This document shows, piece by piece, positions 1 to 8,049 of a DNA stretch of 64,000 nucleotides. The position numbers and the translations under genes were made by a program. The stretch lies in contig OY282363.1 in NCBI GenBank assembly GCA_958295695.1, forward strand, positions 1,301,156-1,365,155. The letters are read 5' to 3'. The first letter of the stretch is position 1, and each line of letters opens with the position of its first letter. Origin of the DNA: an uncultured Alphaproteobacteria bacterium. Its GTDB lineage: Bacteria; Pseudomonadota; Alphaproteobacteria; SP197. The notes beneath the pieces are model-generated. The model had not been told where the DNA came from and searched no databases. It saw only the letters and a program-made list of their open reading frames with translations.

Positions 1-253
1 ACGCATTTCTCCTGCCCCAGATACTCCCCGATCCGGCGCGCCGCCTCGCGCGGTTCGTCGTCGGGGGCGGCGTGGGAGAAGTGGAGGAAGCCCTCGCCGC
101 GGGCGCCGAAGCCGGGAATGGCGGCGACGCCGCACTCCTCCAGGAGGGCGCGGGCCGGCCGGTCGGCGCCCTCGATGTTGGGGAAGGCGTAGAAGGCGCC
201 TGCGGGGCGTTGGCGGCGGAAGCCGGGCAGGGCGTCGAGCGGGTTGTAGGGAG
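1..253 (-). pseudogene. C-terminal remnant of a class I aminotransferase
   Basis: On the minus strand an open frame reads PYNPLDALPGF, then PAGAFYAFPNIEG and GEGFLHFSHA. This is the typical end of the small domain of aspartate/aromatic class I (PLP) aminotransferases. The homology begins abruptly near 253. The roughly 300 residues that should precede it, including the PLP lysine, are not there; upstream lies a GCAACG repeat region and unrelated small genes. A matching N-terminal piece lies at 1010-1285 on the same strand. The frame is still open at the window edge, so the end is not seen. I read it as one half of a broken gene; a misassembly at 253 would look the same. Confidence 0.6.
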
Positions 254-310
254 TCGAAAAAGATGGATTCCGGCGCGTTGGGCCGGTCCGTATGCGACAT
301 CCGGCGCGAG

Positions 311-349
311 CGTTGCAAAAGCCGCCCCGAATCGTTGCCAAAGCGTTGC
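311..349. repeat. Three CGTTGC repeats spaced by 22 and 11 bp
   Basis: CGTTGC occurs at 311-316, 333-338 and 344-349, so the starts are 22 and 11 bp apart, about two and one helical turns, all on the same strand. The stretch is AT-richer than its surroundings and lies just upstream (minus strand) of an ATG at 298-300 that opens a frame beginning MSHTDRPNAPESIFFDSL. That frame becomes meaningless after about 19 codons, where the aminotransferase remnant begins in another frame. Helically phased hexamers suggest a protein-binding site at a promoter; no regulator is identified. Confidence 0.4.
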
Positions 350-396
350 AAGGGGCGCCCGTCGGCGGGCTCGCGCCGCCCGAGCGGCGGCGGGTC

Positions 397-518
397 TACC
401 CCTCGGCCTTCCGTTCGGTCCGGCGGCGCTCCCAGGCTTCGTCGTCGCGGCGGACCTTGTCTTCGTAGACCTCGCGCGCGCGGCGGGCGACGCGCTCCGG
501 CGGGGGCGGGCCCATCAT
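397..518 (-). CDS. Possible small charged protein (40 aa)
   Basis: A short minus-strand frame runs from ATG ATG at 518 to TAG at 397. It encodes a proline-rich start (PPPPERV) followed by a strongly charged, probably helical tail (REVYEDKVRRDDEAWERRR). Upstream in the same frame the codons are also protein-like (DAYDEEDAEEAA), but no earlier start codon is visible between this point and the end of the neighbouring gene at 604. It could be a separate small gene or the shifted tail of that neighbour. No family was recognised. Confidence 0.3.
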
Positions 519-603
519 GGCCGCCTCCTCGGCGTCCTCCTCGTCGTAGGCGTCGCGGTCGGGCGCGTCGGCGAATCCGCCTCGACCTCGTCGCGCCGCG
601 GCT

Positions 604-831
604 CTACGTGGGCCGGTTCTTCCAGTGCAGGGGGCGATCCGCGCGGGGGGCTTCCGGGCCGGCCGGCGCGAGGCGGCGATAGTGCTCGGTCTGGAGGCGG
701 AGACGCTCGAGGGTCTCGTCGTCGGGCGGGGGGACGCCGTTCGAGGCGCGTGGGTAGCCGTCGGCGTCGAACACGATGAAGGACTCCGGGCCGCCCATGC
801 GCTCTCCGATGGTACCCTTCTTCGCGGCCAT
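604..831 (-). CDS. Small uncharacterised protein (75 aa)
   Basis: A complete 75-residue minus-strand frame starts MAAKKGTIGERMGGPESF and ends HWKNRPT. The start is supported by a clear GGAGGG ribosome-binding site a few bases upstream. The middle is acidic and proline-rich (VPPPDDETLERLRLQ), the end basic. There is no signal peptide or membrane segment. It sits between the two pieces of the broken aminotransferase, so it may have arrived with the event that split that gene. I do not recognise the family, and the function is unknown. Confidence 0.5.
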   Translation of the reverse strand: MAAKKGTIGERMGGPESFIVFDADGYPRASNGVPPPDDETLERLRLQTEHYRRLAPAGPEAPRADRPLHWKNRPT

Positions 832-1009
832 CGCGCCCTCCTTCAGTCGCCGTCCTCGACGGCCTCCATTGTATAGGCCCGGCCGGGCCCGGCATAGCCC
901 GCATGGGCGCCCCTCGCGCAGCGCGACGTCGATGTCGGCGTAGGCATCGCCGTGGTAGCCGTCGGCGCGTCCTCGGCCAGGCCGGCGCGGACGCCGCCCG
1001 GCGCGGGCG

Positions 1010-1285
1010 CGCGGCGATGTAGCGGATCGTCGATTCGTAGATCGGGAAGCCGGGGTCGGGATGGAGGATCTCCGCGCCCGGCTGGCCGAACATCGGGATT
1101 GCGAAGAACACGGTCACCTTGCCGCCGGGCGCGACCGTGACCCGTTCGGGCGAGACCCCCACGCCCCGGCGGCGTGGGATGTCGGCGGCCTCGCGCGGCG
1201 CCGGAAGCCGGGCGCGGGCGTGTAGCCGCGACGGTCGTCGCGCGGCGCGGCCGGCGGGGCAGGGCATGCCGGAGGTTGACCCCAG
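1010..1285 (-). pseudogene. N-terminal remnant of a class I aminotransferase
   Basis: The minus strand shows pieces of the N-terminal half of a class I aminotransferase: RDDRRGYTPAPGF, then VSPERVTVAPGGKVTVFF and GAEILHPDPGFPIYES. The first block is in a different frame from the rest, so there is a frameshift near 1200, and the sequence before it is compressed (GQP followed directly by a shortened stretch). Homology stops after IRYIA at about 1010. The C-terminal end of the same kind of protein is at 1-253. Between them, 832-1009 holds nothing recognisable. The gene is clearly decayed here, which favours real loss over a sequencing error. Confidence 0.6.
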
Positions 1286-1347
1286 GGGGCCTTCATCGTA
1301 CAGACGCGCGCCCCGGAGCCAAGGGGCCGCGTGTCGGGCGTCGCGGC

Positions 1348-1425
1348 GGTGGCTATAGCTCAGTCGGTTAGAGCGCCTGGTTGTGGTCCAGGAGGTCGTC
1401 GGTTCGAATCCGACTAGCCACCCCA
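1348..1425 (+). tRNA. tRNA-His (GTG)
   Basis: The sequence folds as a tRNA. The acceptor stem is GTGGCTA paired with TAGCCAC, the D arm has TAGCTCAGTCGGTTAGAGC, the anticodon stem is CCTGG/CCAGG with the loop centred on GTG, and the T arm carries GGTTCGAATCC. The base before the acceptor stem is G (1348) and the discriminator base is C, the G-1:C73 pair typical of tRNA-His. CCA is encoded at 1423-1425. Confidence 0.95.
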
Positions 1426-1472
1426 GGCCGCGCCTGTCCGCGCCGCCGCGCTTGTTGGCGTATGGTGCGACC

Positions 1473-2030
1473 ATGATCCGCCCGCTGGCCCTGTTGCTCG
1501 CCGTCATGCCGCCGGTCGTCCCCGCGTCCGCCTTCTGGGACCCGGTCACCGCCGAGTGCCGCCCGCCCGCGCACAGGGGCGCGGCCGAGGCGATCGACGG
1601 CGACACGCTCCGGTTCGCGCGGACGGACGGCCCGGTCGACATCCTGCGGCTGGTCAGCGTCGATGCGCCCGAGCTCCACCAGGTCTGCCGGATCGACGGC
1701 GAGCCCTGGGACTGCGGGTTCGAGGCGCGCGCCGTCCTGGCCGGCCTTCTGGAGGGCCGGGAGCTGGCCTGCATGTTCTGCGGCTTCGCCCGGGACGGCG
1801 CGCGCGACGCGCTCTGCCGCGACGGCCGGACCGACATCGGCGAGGAGATGCTGCGGGCCGGCATGGCCACCTCGCACGCCTACTTCGCCAACAACCTGCA
1901 ATCGGCCGAATCCCAGGCGATCCGCGCGGGGCGCGGCCTGTGGCGGGGCGACTGGGTCCACCCCGCCGCCTGGCGCAAGGGCCGCCGGCTGGGCGAGGGG
2001 CGGTGCGGCGGGTGCTACCTGCCGGAATGA
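1473..2030 (+). CDS. Secreted thermonuclease-like (SNase family) protein
   Basis: A 185-residue protein with an N-terminal signal peptide (hydrophobic stretch to about residue 19, ending PASA) and a staphylococcal-nuclease fold. The family motifs DGDTLRF and LRLVSVDAPEL are visible; they carry the calcium-binding aspartates, an arginine and the general-base glutamate. The usual Thr after the second Asp is Ala here. At least eight cysteines suggest disulfides and export. The ATG at 1473 was chosen because the signal peptide starts there; the frame is open further upstream but runs into the tRNA gene. The exact substrate and location (periplasm or outside) are inferred. Confidence 0.8.
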   Translation: MIRPLALLLAVMPPVVPASAFWDPVTAECRPPAHRGAAEAIDGDTLRFARTDGPVDILRLVSVDAPELHQVCRIDGEPWDCGFEARAVLAGLLEGRELACMFCGFARDGARDALCRDGRTDIGEEMLRAGMATSHAYFANNLQSAESQAIRAGRGLWRGDWVHPAAWRKGRRLGEGRCGGCYLPE

Positions 2031-2116
2031 GCCGGGGCCGCCGCGTTCGCCGAATGCGAAGACCCCCGCGGAACGAGCCGGTTGCCAGCGCCGGGCAGCG
2101 GTGTTGTCATGCCTCC

Positions 2117-2617
2117 ATGTCCGTCACGCGCGCGTTCCCCGTCCTGCTGCTCGCCGCGCTGGTCGCAAGTCCGCCGGCCGGGGCCGGCTGCGCCGACCTG
2201 CCCGAGGCCGGCGTCGACTGGCGAAGCTGCAACCTGGCCGGCATCGACTTTCCCGACGCCGTCATGGCCGGCGGCAACCTCAGGGGCGCCTCGCTGAGCA
2301 ACGCCGATCACACCGGCAGCGACTTCTCGGGCGTCGACGGCTATCGCGTCCGCTTCGTCGAGGCCGTCCTGGTCGATACGGTCTTCGACAACGCCGCGCT
2401 GACCGACGCCCGCTTCGACCGCGCCGACCTCTCCGGCGCGTCGATGCGCGGCGTCTCCGCGCGCAACGCCAAGTTCCTGTTCGCCGACCTCTCCGGCGTC
2501 GACTTCACCGGCGCGAACCTGCGCGACGTCGACTTCTCCGGCGCCGACCTCTCGGGCGCGGTCTGGACCGACGGCGAGCGCGTCTGCGCGCACGGCTCCA
2601 GCGGGATCTGCCGGTAG
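2117..2617 (+). CDS. Exported pentapeptide-repeat protein
   Basis: A 166-residue protein with a signal peptide (MSVTRAFPVLLLAALVASPPAGA) followed by about twenty pentapeptide repeats of the A(D/N)LXX type, such as ADLSG, ANLRD and ADLSG near the end. Such repeats fold as a right-handed square beta-helix. Cysteines near both ends (CADL, CNLAG, RVCAHG, GICR) may cap the helix with disulfides. The start is the ATG giving the signal peptide. The role is unknown; pentapeptide folds act as scaffolds or DNA mimics, but a mimic would not be expected in the periplasm. Confidence 0.75.
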   Translation: MSVTRAFPVLLLAALVASPPAGAGCADLPEAGVDWRSCNLAGIDFPDAVMAGGNLRGASLSNADHTGSDFSGVDGYRVRFVEAVLVDTVFDNAALTDARFDRADLSGASMRGVSARNAKFLFADLSGVDFTGANLRDVDFSGADLSGAVWTDGERVCAHGSSGICR

Positions 2618-2645
2618 GGCGGACCGCCCGAGACCCACTCCCCCG

Positions 2646-2670
2646 GTCGCCGGCGCGCCCGCCGGGCGAC
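2646..2670. terminator. Hairpin between convergent genes
   Basis: GTCGCC (2646-2651) pairs with GGCGAC (2665-2670), with further inner pairing, between the pentapeptide gene and metY, which converge. There is no T-run, so it is a weak terminator candidate that could serve both strands. Confidence 0.35.
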
Positions 2671-2682
2671 GGCCGGGCCGGT

Positions 2683-3975
2683 TCAGGCCGCGGCCAGCGC
2701 CCGGTCCAGGTCGCGGATGAGGTCGGCGACGGTTTCGATGCCGATGGACAGGCGGATCGTGTCGTCGCCGGCGCCGGCGGCCTCGCGCTGCCCGGGGGAA
2801 AGCTGGCGGTGGGTCGTGCTGGCCGGATGCAGGATCAGGCTGCGGGTGTCGCCGACGTTGGCGAGGTGGCTGAAGAGGTTGGAGGCCTCGACCGTCCGCG
2901 CGCCGGCCTCGAAGCCGCCCTCGACGCCGAAGGTGAAGACGCTGCCGAAGCAGCCGTTTTCGAGGTACTTCTCCGCGAGTCTGCGGTAGGGGCTCGATTC
3001 GAGGCCGGCGTAGGAGACCCAGGCCACCTTGGGATGGCCTTCCAGGAAGCGGGCGACGGCCATCGCGTTGTCGCAGGCCCGCTGCATCCTCAGCGGCAGG
3101 GTCTCGCAGCCGGTGATGAGGTTGAAGGCGTTGGCCGGCGACAGCGCCGGGCCGAAGTCGCGCAGGGCCACGGCGCGGGTCTTCATGGTGAAGCCGAAGT
3201 CGCCGAAGGTCTCGGCGAAGGTCAGGCCGTGATAGGCCGGCTCCGGCTGGGTCATGCCGGGGAACTTCCCGCTGGCGAACCAGTCGAACCGGCCGGATTC
3301 GACGATCGCGCCGCCGAGCGAGTTGCCGTGGCCGCCGATGAACTTGGTGGCGGAGTGGATCACGATGTCGGCGCCCCACCGGAAGGGCCGGCACAGCCAG
3401 GGGGTCGCCAGCGTGTTGTCGACGACGAGGGGGATGCGGTGCCGGCGGGCGATTTCGGCGAGCGGTTCGAGATCGACCACCACGCCGCCCGGATTGGCGA
3501 GCGCCTCCACGAAGATCGCCTTGGTGTCGTCCCGGATCGCGCCCTCGACCGCGCCGGTCTCGTTGGGATCGACCAGGTCGGCGCGCCATCCCAGCTTCGG
3601 GAACGACCTGGTGAACTGGGTGATGGAGCCGCCGTAGAGGAACCTCGAGGCGACGATGCGGTCGCCCGGCTCCAGGAGGGTGAAGAAGGCGAGGAACTGG
3701 GCCGCGTGTCCCGAGGCGCAGGCGACCGCCGCGCGACCGTCCTCGAGGTTCGCGATCTTCTCCTCCAGCACGGCGACCGTGGGATTGGTCAGGCGCGAGT
3801 AGATGTGCCCGAAGGTCTGGAGGTTGAAGAGCGAGGCGGCGTGGTCGACGTCGTCGAAGACGTAGCTCGCGGTCTGGTAGATCGGCGTGGCCCGCGCGCC
3901 GGTCACGGGGTCGGGCCGCGCGCCCGCGTGCACGGCGCGGGTTTCGAGGCCGTAGTCCGGCTTGTCCGGGCTCAC
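2683..3975 (-). CDS. metY: O-acetylhomoserine sulfhydrylase (PLP, Cys/Met metabolism)
   Basis: A 430-residue enzyme of the Cys/Met-metabolism PLP family. It joins O-acetylhomoserine to sulfide (or methanethiol) to give homocysteine (or methionine). The PLP-binding lysine is Lys211 in HSATKFIGGHG. Also visible are the N-terminal TRAVHAG motif, YSRLTNPT, and the cofactor-binding VVDNTLATPW. The length fits MetY (about 430) rather than MetB/MetC (about 390). It stands alone, convergent with the upstream gene. O-succinylhomoserine sulfhydrylase (MetZ) is the main alternative; the length favours MetY. Homoserine dehydrogenase, which feeds this branch, is at 13269. Confidence 0.9.
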   Translation of the reverse strand: MSPDKPDYGLETRAVHAGARPDPVTGARATPIYQTASYVFDDVDHAASLFNLQTFGHIYSRLTNPTVAVLEEKIANLEDGRAAVACASGHAAQFLAFFTLLEPGDRIVASRFLYGGSITQFTRSFPKLGWRADLVDPNETGAVEGAIRDDTKAIFVEALANPGGVVVDLEPLAEIARRHRIPLVVDNTLATPWLCRPFRWGADIVIHSATKFIGGHGNSLGGAIVESGRFDWFASGKFPGMTQPEPAYHGLTFAETFGDFGFTMKTRAVALRDFGPALSPANAFNLITGCETLPLRMQRACDNAMAVARFLEGHPKVAWVSYAGLESSPYRRLAEKYLENGCFGSVFTFGVEGGFEAGARTVEASNLFSHLANVGDTRSLILHPASTTHRQLSPGQREAAGAGDDTIRLSIGIETVADLIRDLDRALAAA

Positions 3976-4177
3976 GGCGCCCGCCGGCGGGCATGGGGGT
4001 CGCCGTCGGCGTCCCGGCCGCGTTCCCCGGCGGCGGCGCGCGGGGAGCCGAGCCGGAGCCGGCCCGTCGCCTCCCGGTCGATCGAGGCGCGCGCGGAGAG
4101 GACCGGCGCGTCCGCCGGTCCGGCGACGGTCGCGCCGGTCCGGCCGTGACGCGGTGGGAGGGCGCGGGTCCGTCGGG

Positions 4178-4669
4178 TCATAGTCTCAGAGCCTTGGCGG
4201 TGATGATGCCGGAGTTGATCCCGCCCCAGGACAGCTCGCCCGAGAGCCGGGCGTATTCGATCTTGGGGCAGCGGTCCATGACGACGTCGAGGCCGGCCGC
4301 CTCGGCGCGGAGGGCCGCCTCGTCGTTGCGCACGCCGAGTTGCATCCAGACGGTTTCGACGCCCTTCCCGTCCCTGGCCTCGATCGCCTCGTCGACGATG
4401 CCGCCGGCGGCTTCGGCGTTGCGGAAGATGTCGACCATCTCGAAACGGTCGGGAATGTCGGCGATCGAGGCGTGGACGGCCTCGCCCAGGATTTCCTCGC
4501 CCGCGGCGCGCGGGTTGACCGGGATGACGCGGTAGCCCTTGGCCCGCAGGTACTTCATCGCGAAGTGGCTCGGCCGGACCCAGTTGGCGCTGGCCCCCAC
4601 CATGGCGATGGTCCGGGTCCGGCGGAGGATGCGGCGGATGCGGTCGTCGCCGTAGCGGTCATGGTCCAC
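4178..4669 (-). CDS. CoA-binding domain protein (YccU-like)
   Basis: A 163-residue protein with one CoA-binding Rossmann domain, as in succinyl-CoA synthetase alpha. TIAMVGAS is the nucleotide-binding turn and YRVIPVNPRAAGEEILG follows. The conserved C-terminal MDRCPKIEY is also present. No ATP-grasp part exists, so it is the stand-alone CoA-binding type of unknown function. The start is GTG at 4669, two bases after the stop of the enoyl-CoA hydratase gene, so the two are translationally coupled. The nearby ATG is out of frame. Confidence 0.85.
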   Translation of the reverse strand: MDHDRYGDDRIRRILRRTRTIAMVGASANWVRPSHFAMKYLRAKGYRVIPVNPRAAGEEILGEAVHASIADIPDRFEMVDIFRNAEAAGGIVDEAIEARDGKGVETVWMQLGVRNDEAALRAEAAGLDVVMDRCPKIEYARLSGELSWGGINSGIITAKALRL

Positions 4670-4671
4670 GG

Positions 4672-5451
4672 TCAGTCTCCGGTCCACCGCGGCGGACGCT
4701 TCTCCAGGAACGCGTCGATGCCCTCCTCGGCGTCGCGCGCCATCATGTTCTCGGCCATCACCCGGCTGGCGTAGGCGTAGGCGGCGTCGAGCGGCATCTC
4801 GAGCTGGCGGTGGAAGGCCTCCTTGCCGATGGCCAGCGTCAGCGGCGATTTCGACGCGATCCGCCCGGCCAGCGCCATGGTCTCGGCCTCGAGCGTCTCG
4901 GGCGCGACGACGCGGTTGACGAGGCCCAGCGCGCGCGCGTCCTCGGCCTCGATCGTGTCGCCGGTGAGCAGCATCTCCATGGCGTGCTTGCGCGCGACGT
5001 TGCGCGAGAGCGCCACCATGGGCGTGGAGCAGAAAAGCCCGATGTTGACGCCGGGCGTGGCGAAGCGCGCCCCGGTGGACGCGACCGCGAGGTCGCAGCT
5101 CGCCACGAGCTGGCAGCCCGCCGCGGTCGCCACGCCGTGGACCTGAGCGATCACGGGCTTGGGCAGGGTCACGATCGTCGTCATCAGCCGGCTGCATTGC
5201 TCGAACAGGTCGTCGTAGTTGCCGCGGCCGGGGTTGGCCCGGATCTCCTCGAGATCGTGACCGGCGCAGAAGGCCGGTCCGGCGCCCGCGATGGTGACGA
5301 CATGGACCGAGCGGTCGCCGCCGATGGCGCCGAGCGCGTCCCGCATCGCCGCCATCAGGCCGGTCGAGAGCGCGTTGCGCCGCCGCGGGCGGTTGAGCGT
5401 CAGGCGGGCGACGCCGCCGGCGTCGTCGCGTAGCAGGACGGACTCGGTCAT
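4672..5451 (-). CDS. Enoyl-CoA hydratase/isomerase family protein
   Basis: A 259-residue crotonase-fold protein. The oxyanion-hole segments are AGPAFCAGHDL and GVATAAGCQLVA, so acyl-CoA binding is expected. Both catalytic glutamates of true hydratases appear replaced: GGGCEL is AAGCQL here, and the second Glu position lies in TPGVNIG. This pattern (CQL, PGVNIGLFCSTP) is that of the ECHDC3-like branch, whose reaction is unsettled. It is coupled to a CoA-binding protein two bases downstream, pointing to handling of some CoA thioester. Hydratase activity should not be assumed. Confidence 0.85.
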   Translation of the reverse strand: MTESVLLRDDAGGVARLTLNRPRRRNALSTGLMAAMRDALGAIGGDRSVHVVTIAGAGPAFCAGHDLEEIRANPGRGNYDDLFEQCSRLMTTIVTLPKPVIAQVHGVATAAGCQLVASCDLAVASTGARFATPGVNIGLFCSTPMVALSRNVARKHAMEMLLTGDTIEAEDARALGLVNRVVAPETLEAETMALAGRIASKSPLTLAIGKEAFHRQLEMPLDAAYAYASRVMAENMMARDAEEGIDAFLEKRPPRWTGD

Positions 5452-5465
5452 GGGCCCGGAGTCTG

Positions 5466-6350
5466 TCAGTCCGCGAGGCGCGCGGCAATCGCCGCCCGGT
5501 CCTCGCGCTCGGCGCGCAGGACGCCGTCGAACAGGGTGTGGGTCATCGGGTCGGCGATCCCGTCGAGCGTGGCGAGCCCCGCGTCGAGGCCCGCGACGAT
5601 GTCGTCGTGGGCGGCCAGCGCGGTCTCGTCCGCGCCACGCTCACCCTCGCCGATGCGGATCGCATGGCCCGCGCCCGACGGCAGGCCGCCGAGATCGAGC
5701 AGGCGCTCCAGCAGGGCCTCGGCGCGGTACATCATGCGCAGCGCGGCGTCGAGTTCGCGTCCGGCAAGGTCTCCGCGGCCCGCGTTTCCGAAGATCAGGC
5801 TGTGGAAGAAAATCTGGCTCACCGCCGAGGTCATGGCCGGCAGGACGCCATCGATCGCGGCGGCCGCGGTCTCGGCGCCGCCCGGCTTGGGCATGAGATG
5901 CTTGACGTTGGTCGGCGTCTCGTCGGCCTCCGGCCCCGCCAGCATCCGTTCCAGCTCCGCGAGATCGGCCCGTTCGGCCGCGGCGATTCCGTCCAGCGCC
6001 CGCGCGGCGCGGCCGTCGGCGCAAACGGCGCGGGCGGTCTCGACCGCCGCCGCGAAACGGCGCGTCTGGGCGGCGTCGGCCTCGAGGACGGCGCGGGCGT
6101 CCGCGCCGACCGCGATGTCCTCGGCCTCCCGGCCGGCCGGGAGGCCGCCCCGGTCCCAGAGAACCGAGACGAGGCGCTCGGCGCGCCGCATCTTCCCGAT
6201 CCACTCCCCGTTCCGCGCCATGCCCTTCGAATGGCCCCAGGCGCGCAGCATGCGGGAATGCAGGAACTGCTGGTCGATCGGACCGATCGCCGCCGCCAGG
6301 ACACCCCGGAGCGCCGCGATCGCGCCGTCGTTGCGATGGACCCGAGCCAT
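5466..6350 (-). CDS. Tandem bacterioferritin-like protein without ferroxidase residues
   Basis: A 294-residue protein with two bacterioferritin-like halves. The first (about 1-130) has [20 protein letters not shown], the second (from about 185) [17 protein letters not shown]. Aligned by hand to the true Bfr at 61049-61525, Glu18 is Ala/Met, Glu51 is Lys/Met and His54 is Arg/Arg in the two halves. The Met that binds heme in Bfr (Met52) is kept in both ([14 protein letters not shown]). A start at 6350 (MARVHRND) matches the Bfr start; the frame is open further upstream. It may bind heme or only be structural; iron oxidation looks impossible. It lies divergent from rplM. Confidence 0.65.
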   Translation of the reverse strand: MARVHRNDGAIAALRGVLAAAIGPIDQQFLHSRMLRAWGHSKGMARNGEWIGKMRRAERLVSVLWDRGGLPAGREAEDIAVGADARAVLEADAAQTRRFAAAVETARAVCADGRAARALDGIAAAERADLAELERMLAGPEADETPTNVKHLMPKPGGAETAAAAIDGVLPAMTSAVSQIFFHSLIFGNAGRGDLAGRELDAALRMMYRAEALLERLLDLGGLPSGAGHAIRIGEGERGADETALAAHDDIVAGLDAGLATLDGIADPMTHTLFDGVLRAEREDRAAIAARLAD

Positions 6351-6433
6351 GCCGTCCGCGCCCGCCTCCCGCCGGACCATTCCACAGCCCGGCGCGGATG
6401 CCAAACGCCGCGACGCCGCGGTCTCGCGGCGCG

Positions 6434-6461
6434 TTGACACCGGGGGGCTTTGTGGTAGGGT
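6434..6461 (+). promoter_or_regulatory. Sigma-70-type promoter of rplM-rpsI
   Basis: A perfect -35 TTGACA (6434-6439) and a TAGGGT -10 (6456-6461) are 16 bp apart, about 65 bp before rplM. The position and the strong -35 fit a ribosomal-protein operon. Confidence 0.65.
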
Positions 6462-6526
6462 CCGCGCCCCTCGGATCGGGGCGGCGGAAGACGCGGCGGC
6501 CCCGGCGCCATGAGACGAAGGGCACG

Positions 6527-6991
6527 ATGAAGACCTACGTCGCCAAACCCGCCGATGTCGAGCGCGCGTGGCGCGTCATCGACGCCGAGGACATGGTCCT
6601 CGGCCGGATGGCCGTCGAGATCGCCGACATCCTGCGCGGCAAGCACAAGCCGACGTTCTCGCCCCATGTCGACTGCGGCGACTTCGTCATCGTGGTCAAC
6701 GCCGAGAAGGTCCATCTCACCGGCAACAAGCGCGACGGCGAAACCTTCTACTGGCACACCGGCTGGCACGGCGGCGTCAAGGGCCGGACCCTGGGCGAGC
6801 GCCTCGACGGCAAGCACCCGGAGCGGGTCGTCGTCAAGGCCGTGGAGCGCATGATCACGCGCAACCCGCTGGGCCGGCAGGTGATGAGGAAGCTGAAGGT
6901 CTACGCCGGTCCCGACCACCCGCACGAGGCCCAGAAGCCCGAGCCGCTCGATCTCGCCGCGCGCAACCGCAAGAACAAGAGGGCCGCCTGA
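6527..6991 (+). CDS. rplM: 50S ribosomal protein L13
   Basis: A 154-residue L13 protein, an early-assembling component of the large ribosomal subunit. Typical parts are the start [38 protein letters not shown], and the C-terminal part [17 protein letters not shown]. The length is normal for alphaproteobacteria. It is followed two bases later by rpsI, the usual rplM-rpsI operon, and preceded by a good promoter at 6434. Confidence 0.98.
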   Translation: MKTYVAKPADVERAWRVIDAEDMVLGRMAVEIADILRGKHKPTFSPHVDCGDFVIVVNAEKVHLTGNKRDGETFYWHTGWHGGVKGRTLGERLDGKHPERVVVKAVERMITRNPLGRQVMRKLKVYAGPDHPHEAQKPEPLDLAARNRKNKRAA

Positions 6992-6993
6992 CC

Positions 6994-7482
6994 ATGGTCG
7001 CCGATACCGACACCACCGCCCCGGAAAGCGAAGCGACGGCGGCCCCGCCGGCCGCGGCCGAGCCCGCGGAACTGCCGGAGCCGCGGATCGACGCGCTGGG
7101 CCGCGCCTACGCCACCGGCAAGCGCAAGAACGCCATCGCGCGCGTCTGGCTCAAGCGCGGCGCCGGCCGCGTCATCGTCAACGGGCGCGACATCGAGGAG
7201 TATTTCACCCGCGGCACATGGCGGCTGATCCTGGGCCAGCCGTTCCAGATCGCCGACCGGATCGAGCAATACGATGTCTTCTGCACGGTCAAGGGAGGCG
7301 GCCTCTCCGGCCAGGCCGGCGCCGTGCGCCACGGCGTCTCCAAGGCGCTGGCGGCCTACGAGCCCGCGCTGCGCCGCACGCTCAAGAGCCACGGGTTCCT
7401 GACCCGCGACCCCCGCGTCGTGGAGCGCAAGAAGTACGGCAAGCGCAAGGCGCGCCGCAGCTTCCAGTTCTCGAAACGCTGA
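6994..7482 (+). CDS. rpsI: 30S ribosomal protein S9
   Basis: A 162-residue S9 protein of the small subunit; its tail reaches toward the P-site tRNA. The core has [16 protein letters not shown], the conserved middle [14 protein letters not shown], and the basic end [17 protein letters not shown]. The first 35 or so residues form an Ala/Pro/Glu-rich extension common in alphaproteobacterial S9. It begins two bases after the rplM stop, so the genes are co-translated. Confidence 0.98.
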   Translation: MVADTDTTAPESEATAAPPAAAEPAELPEPRIDALGRAYATGKRKNAIARVWLKRGAGRVIVNGRDIEEYFTRGTWRLILGQPFQIADRIEQYDVFCTVKGGGLSGQAGAVRHGVSKALAAYEPALRRTLKSHGFLTRDPRVVERKKYGKRKARRSFQFSKR

Positions 7483-7578
7483 CCGGGCCGGCGGCTCGCC
7501 GCGGGGGGCGATCCGTCGCATCGGCGTCCGGCCGTGGAGAAGCCCGTTCGGGGACGGTCCGGGAAGGAGGGAGGAACC

Positions 7579-8001
7579 GTGAGCGAGAACGCGACCGACA
7601 TCGGCGGCGGCTGCTACTGCGGCAAGGTCCGCTATCGGGCGTCGGGCGTCGGCGCGGCTCTCGTCGAGTGCCACTGCTCCCAGTGCCGGAAGCAGTCGGG
7701 CCACCGCTACGCCACCGCCTTGACCGAGGCGGCCGGCGTGGAGATCGACGGCGCGGACGCGATCACCTGGTTCCGCGCCTCGTCCGAGGCCGAGCGCGGC
7801 TTCTGCGCGGCCTGCGGTTCGCATCTCTTCTGGCGGTCCCTGAACGACGACCGGATGGCCATCCTCGCCGCGTCGATCGACGACGCTTCGGCGTTCAGGC
7901 TCGAAAAGCACATCTTCGTCGATGACAAGGGCGGCTACTACGAGATCGCCGACGGGCTGCCGCGGTTCGCGGGCTACGATACCCCGCGTCCCCCGGCCTG
8001 A
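7579..8001 (+). CDS. GFA-like zinc-binding protein
   Basis: A 140-residue protein of the glutathione-dependent formaldehyde-activating (GFA) family. The zinc cysteines are visible: GGCYCGKVRY, ECHCSQCRKQSG and FCAACGSHLFW. The start is GTG at 7579, directly behind a strong GGAGG site. True GFA catalyses S-hydroxymethylglutathione formation, but most family members are uncharacterised and this context (after rpsI, before an AhpD-like gene) gives no link to formaldehyde. A second member is at 54235. The assigned role is the family fold only. Confidence 0.85.
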   Translation: MSENATDIGGGCYCGKVRYRASGVGAALVECHCSQCRKQSGHRYATALTEAAGVEIDGADAITWFRASSEAERGFCAACGSHLFWRSLNDDRMAILAASIDDASAFRLEKHIFVDDKGGYYEIADGLPRFAGYDTPRPPA

Positions 8002-8049
8002 GCCGGCCCGCCGTTTCGACGAGAACCCGACGGCGCGGGACCGAACGCC

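Noticed and set aside
515..1870. Long minus-strand open frame of 451 codons
   Set aside because: It runs through the tRNA-His gene and opposite the nuclease gene; only a short stretch near 1010-1200 is protein-like, and that is the aminotransferase remnant.
2015..3994. Long minus-strand frame (659 codons) over metY
   Set aside because: Arg/Pro-rich shadow in another frame of metY, which has clear family motifs.
3976..4177. Possible 69-codon gene between metY and the CoA-binding gene
   Set aside because: Arg/Ala-rich, no ribosome-binding site and no family; treated as spacer.
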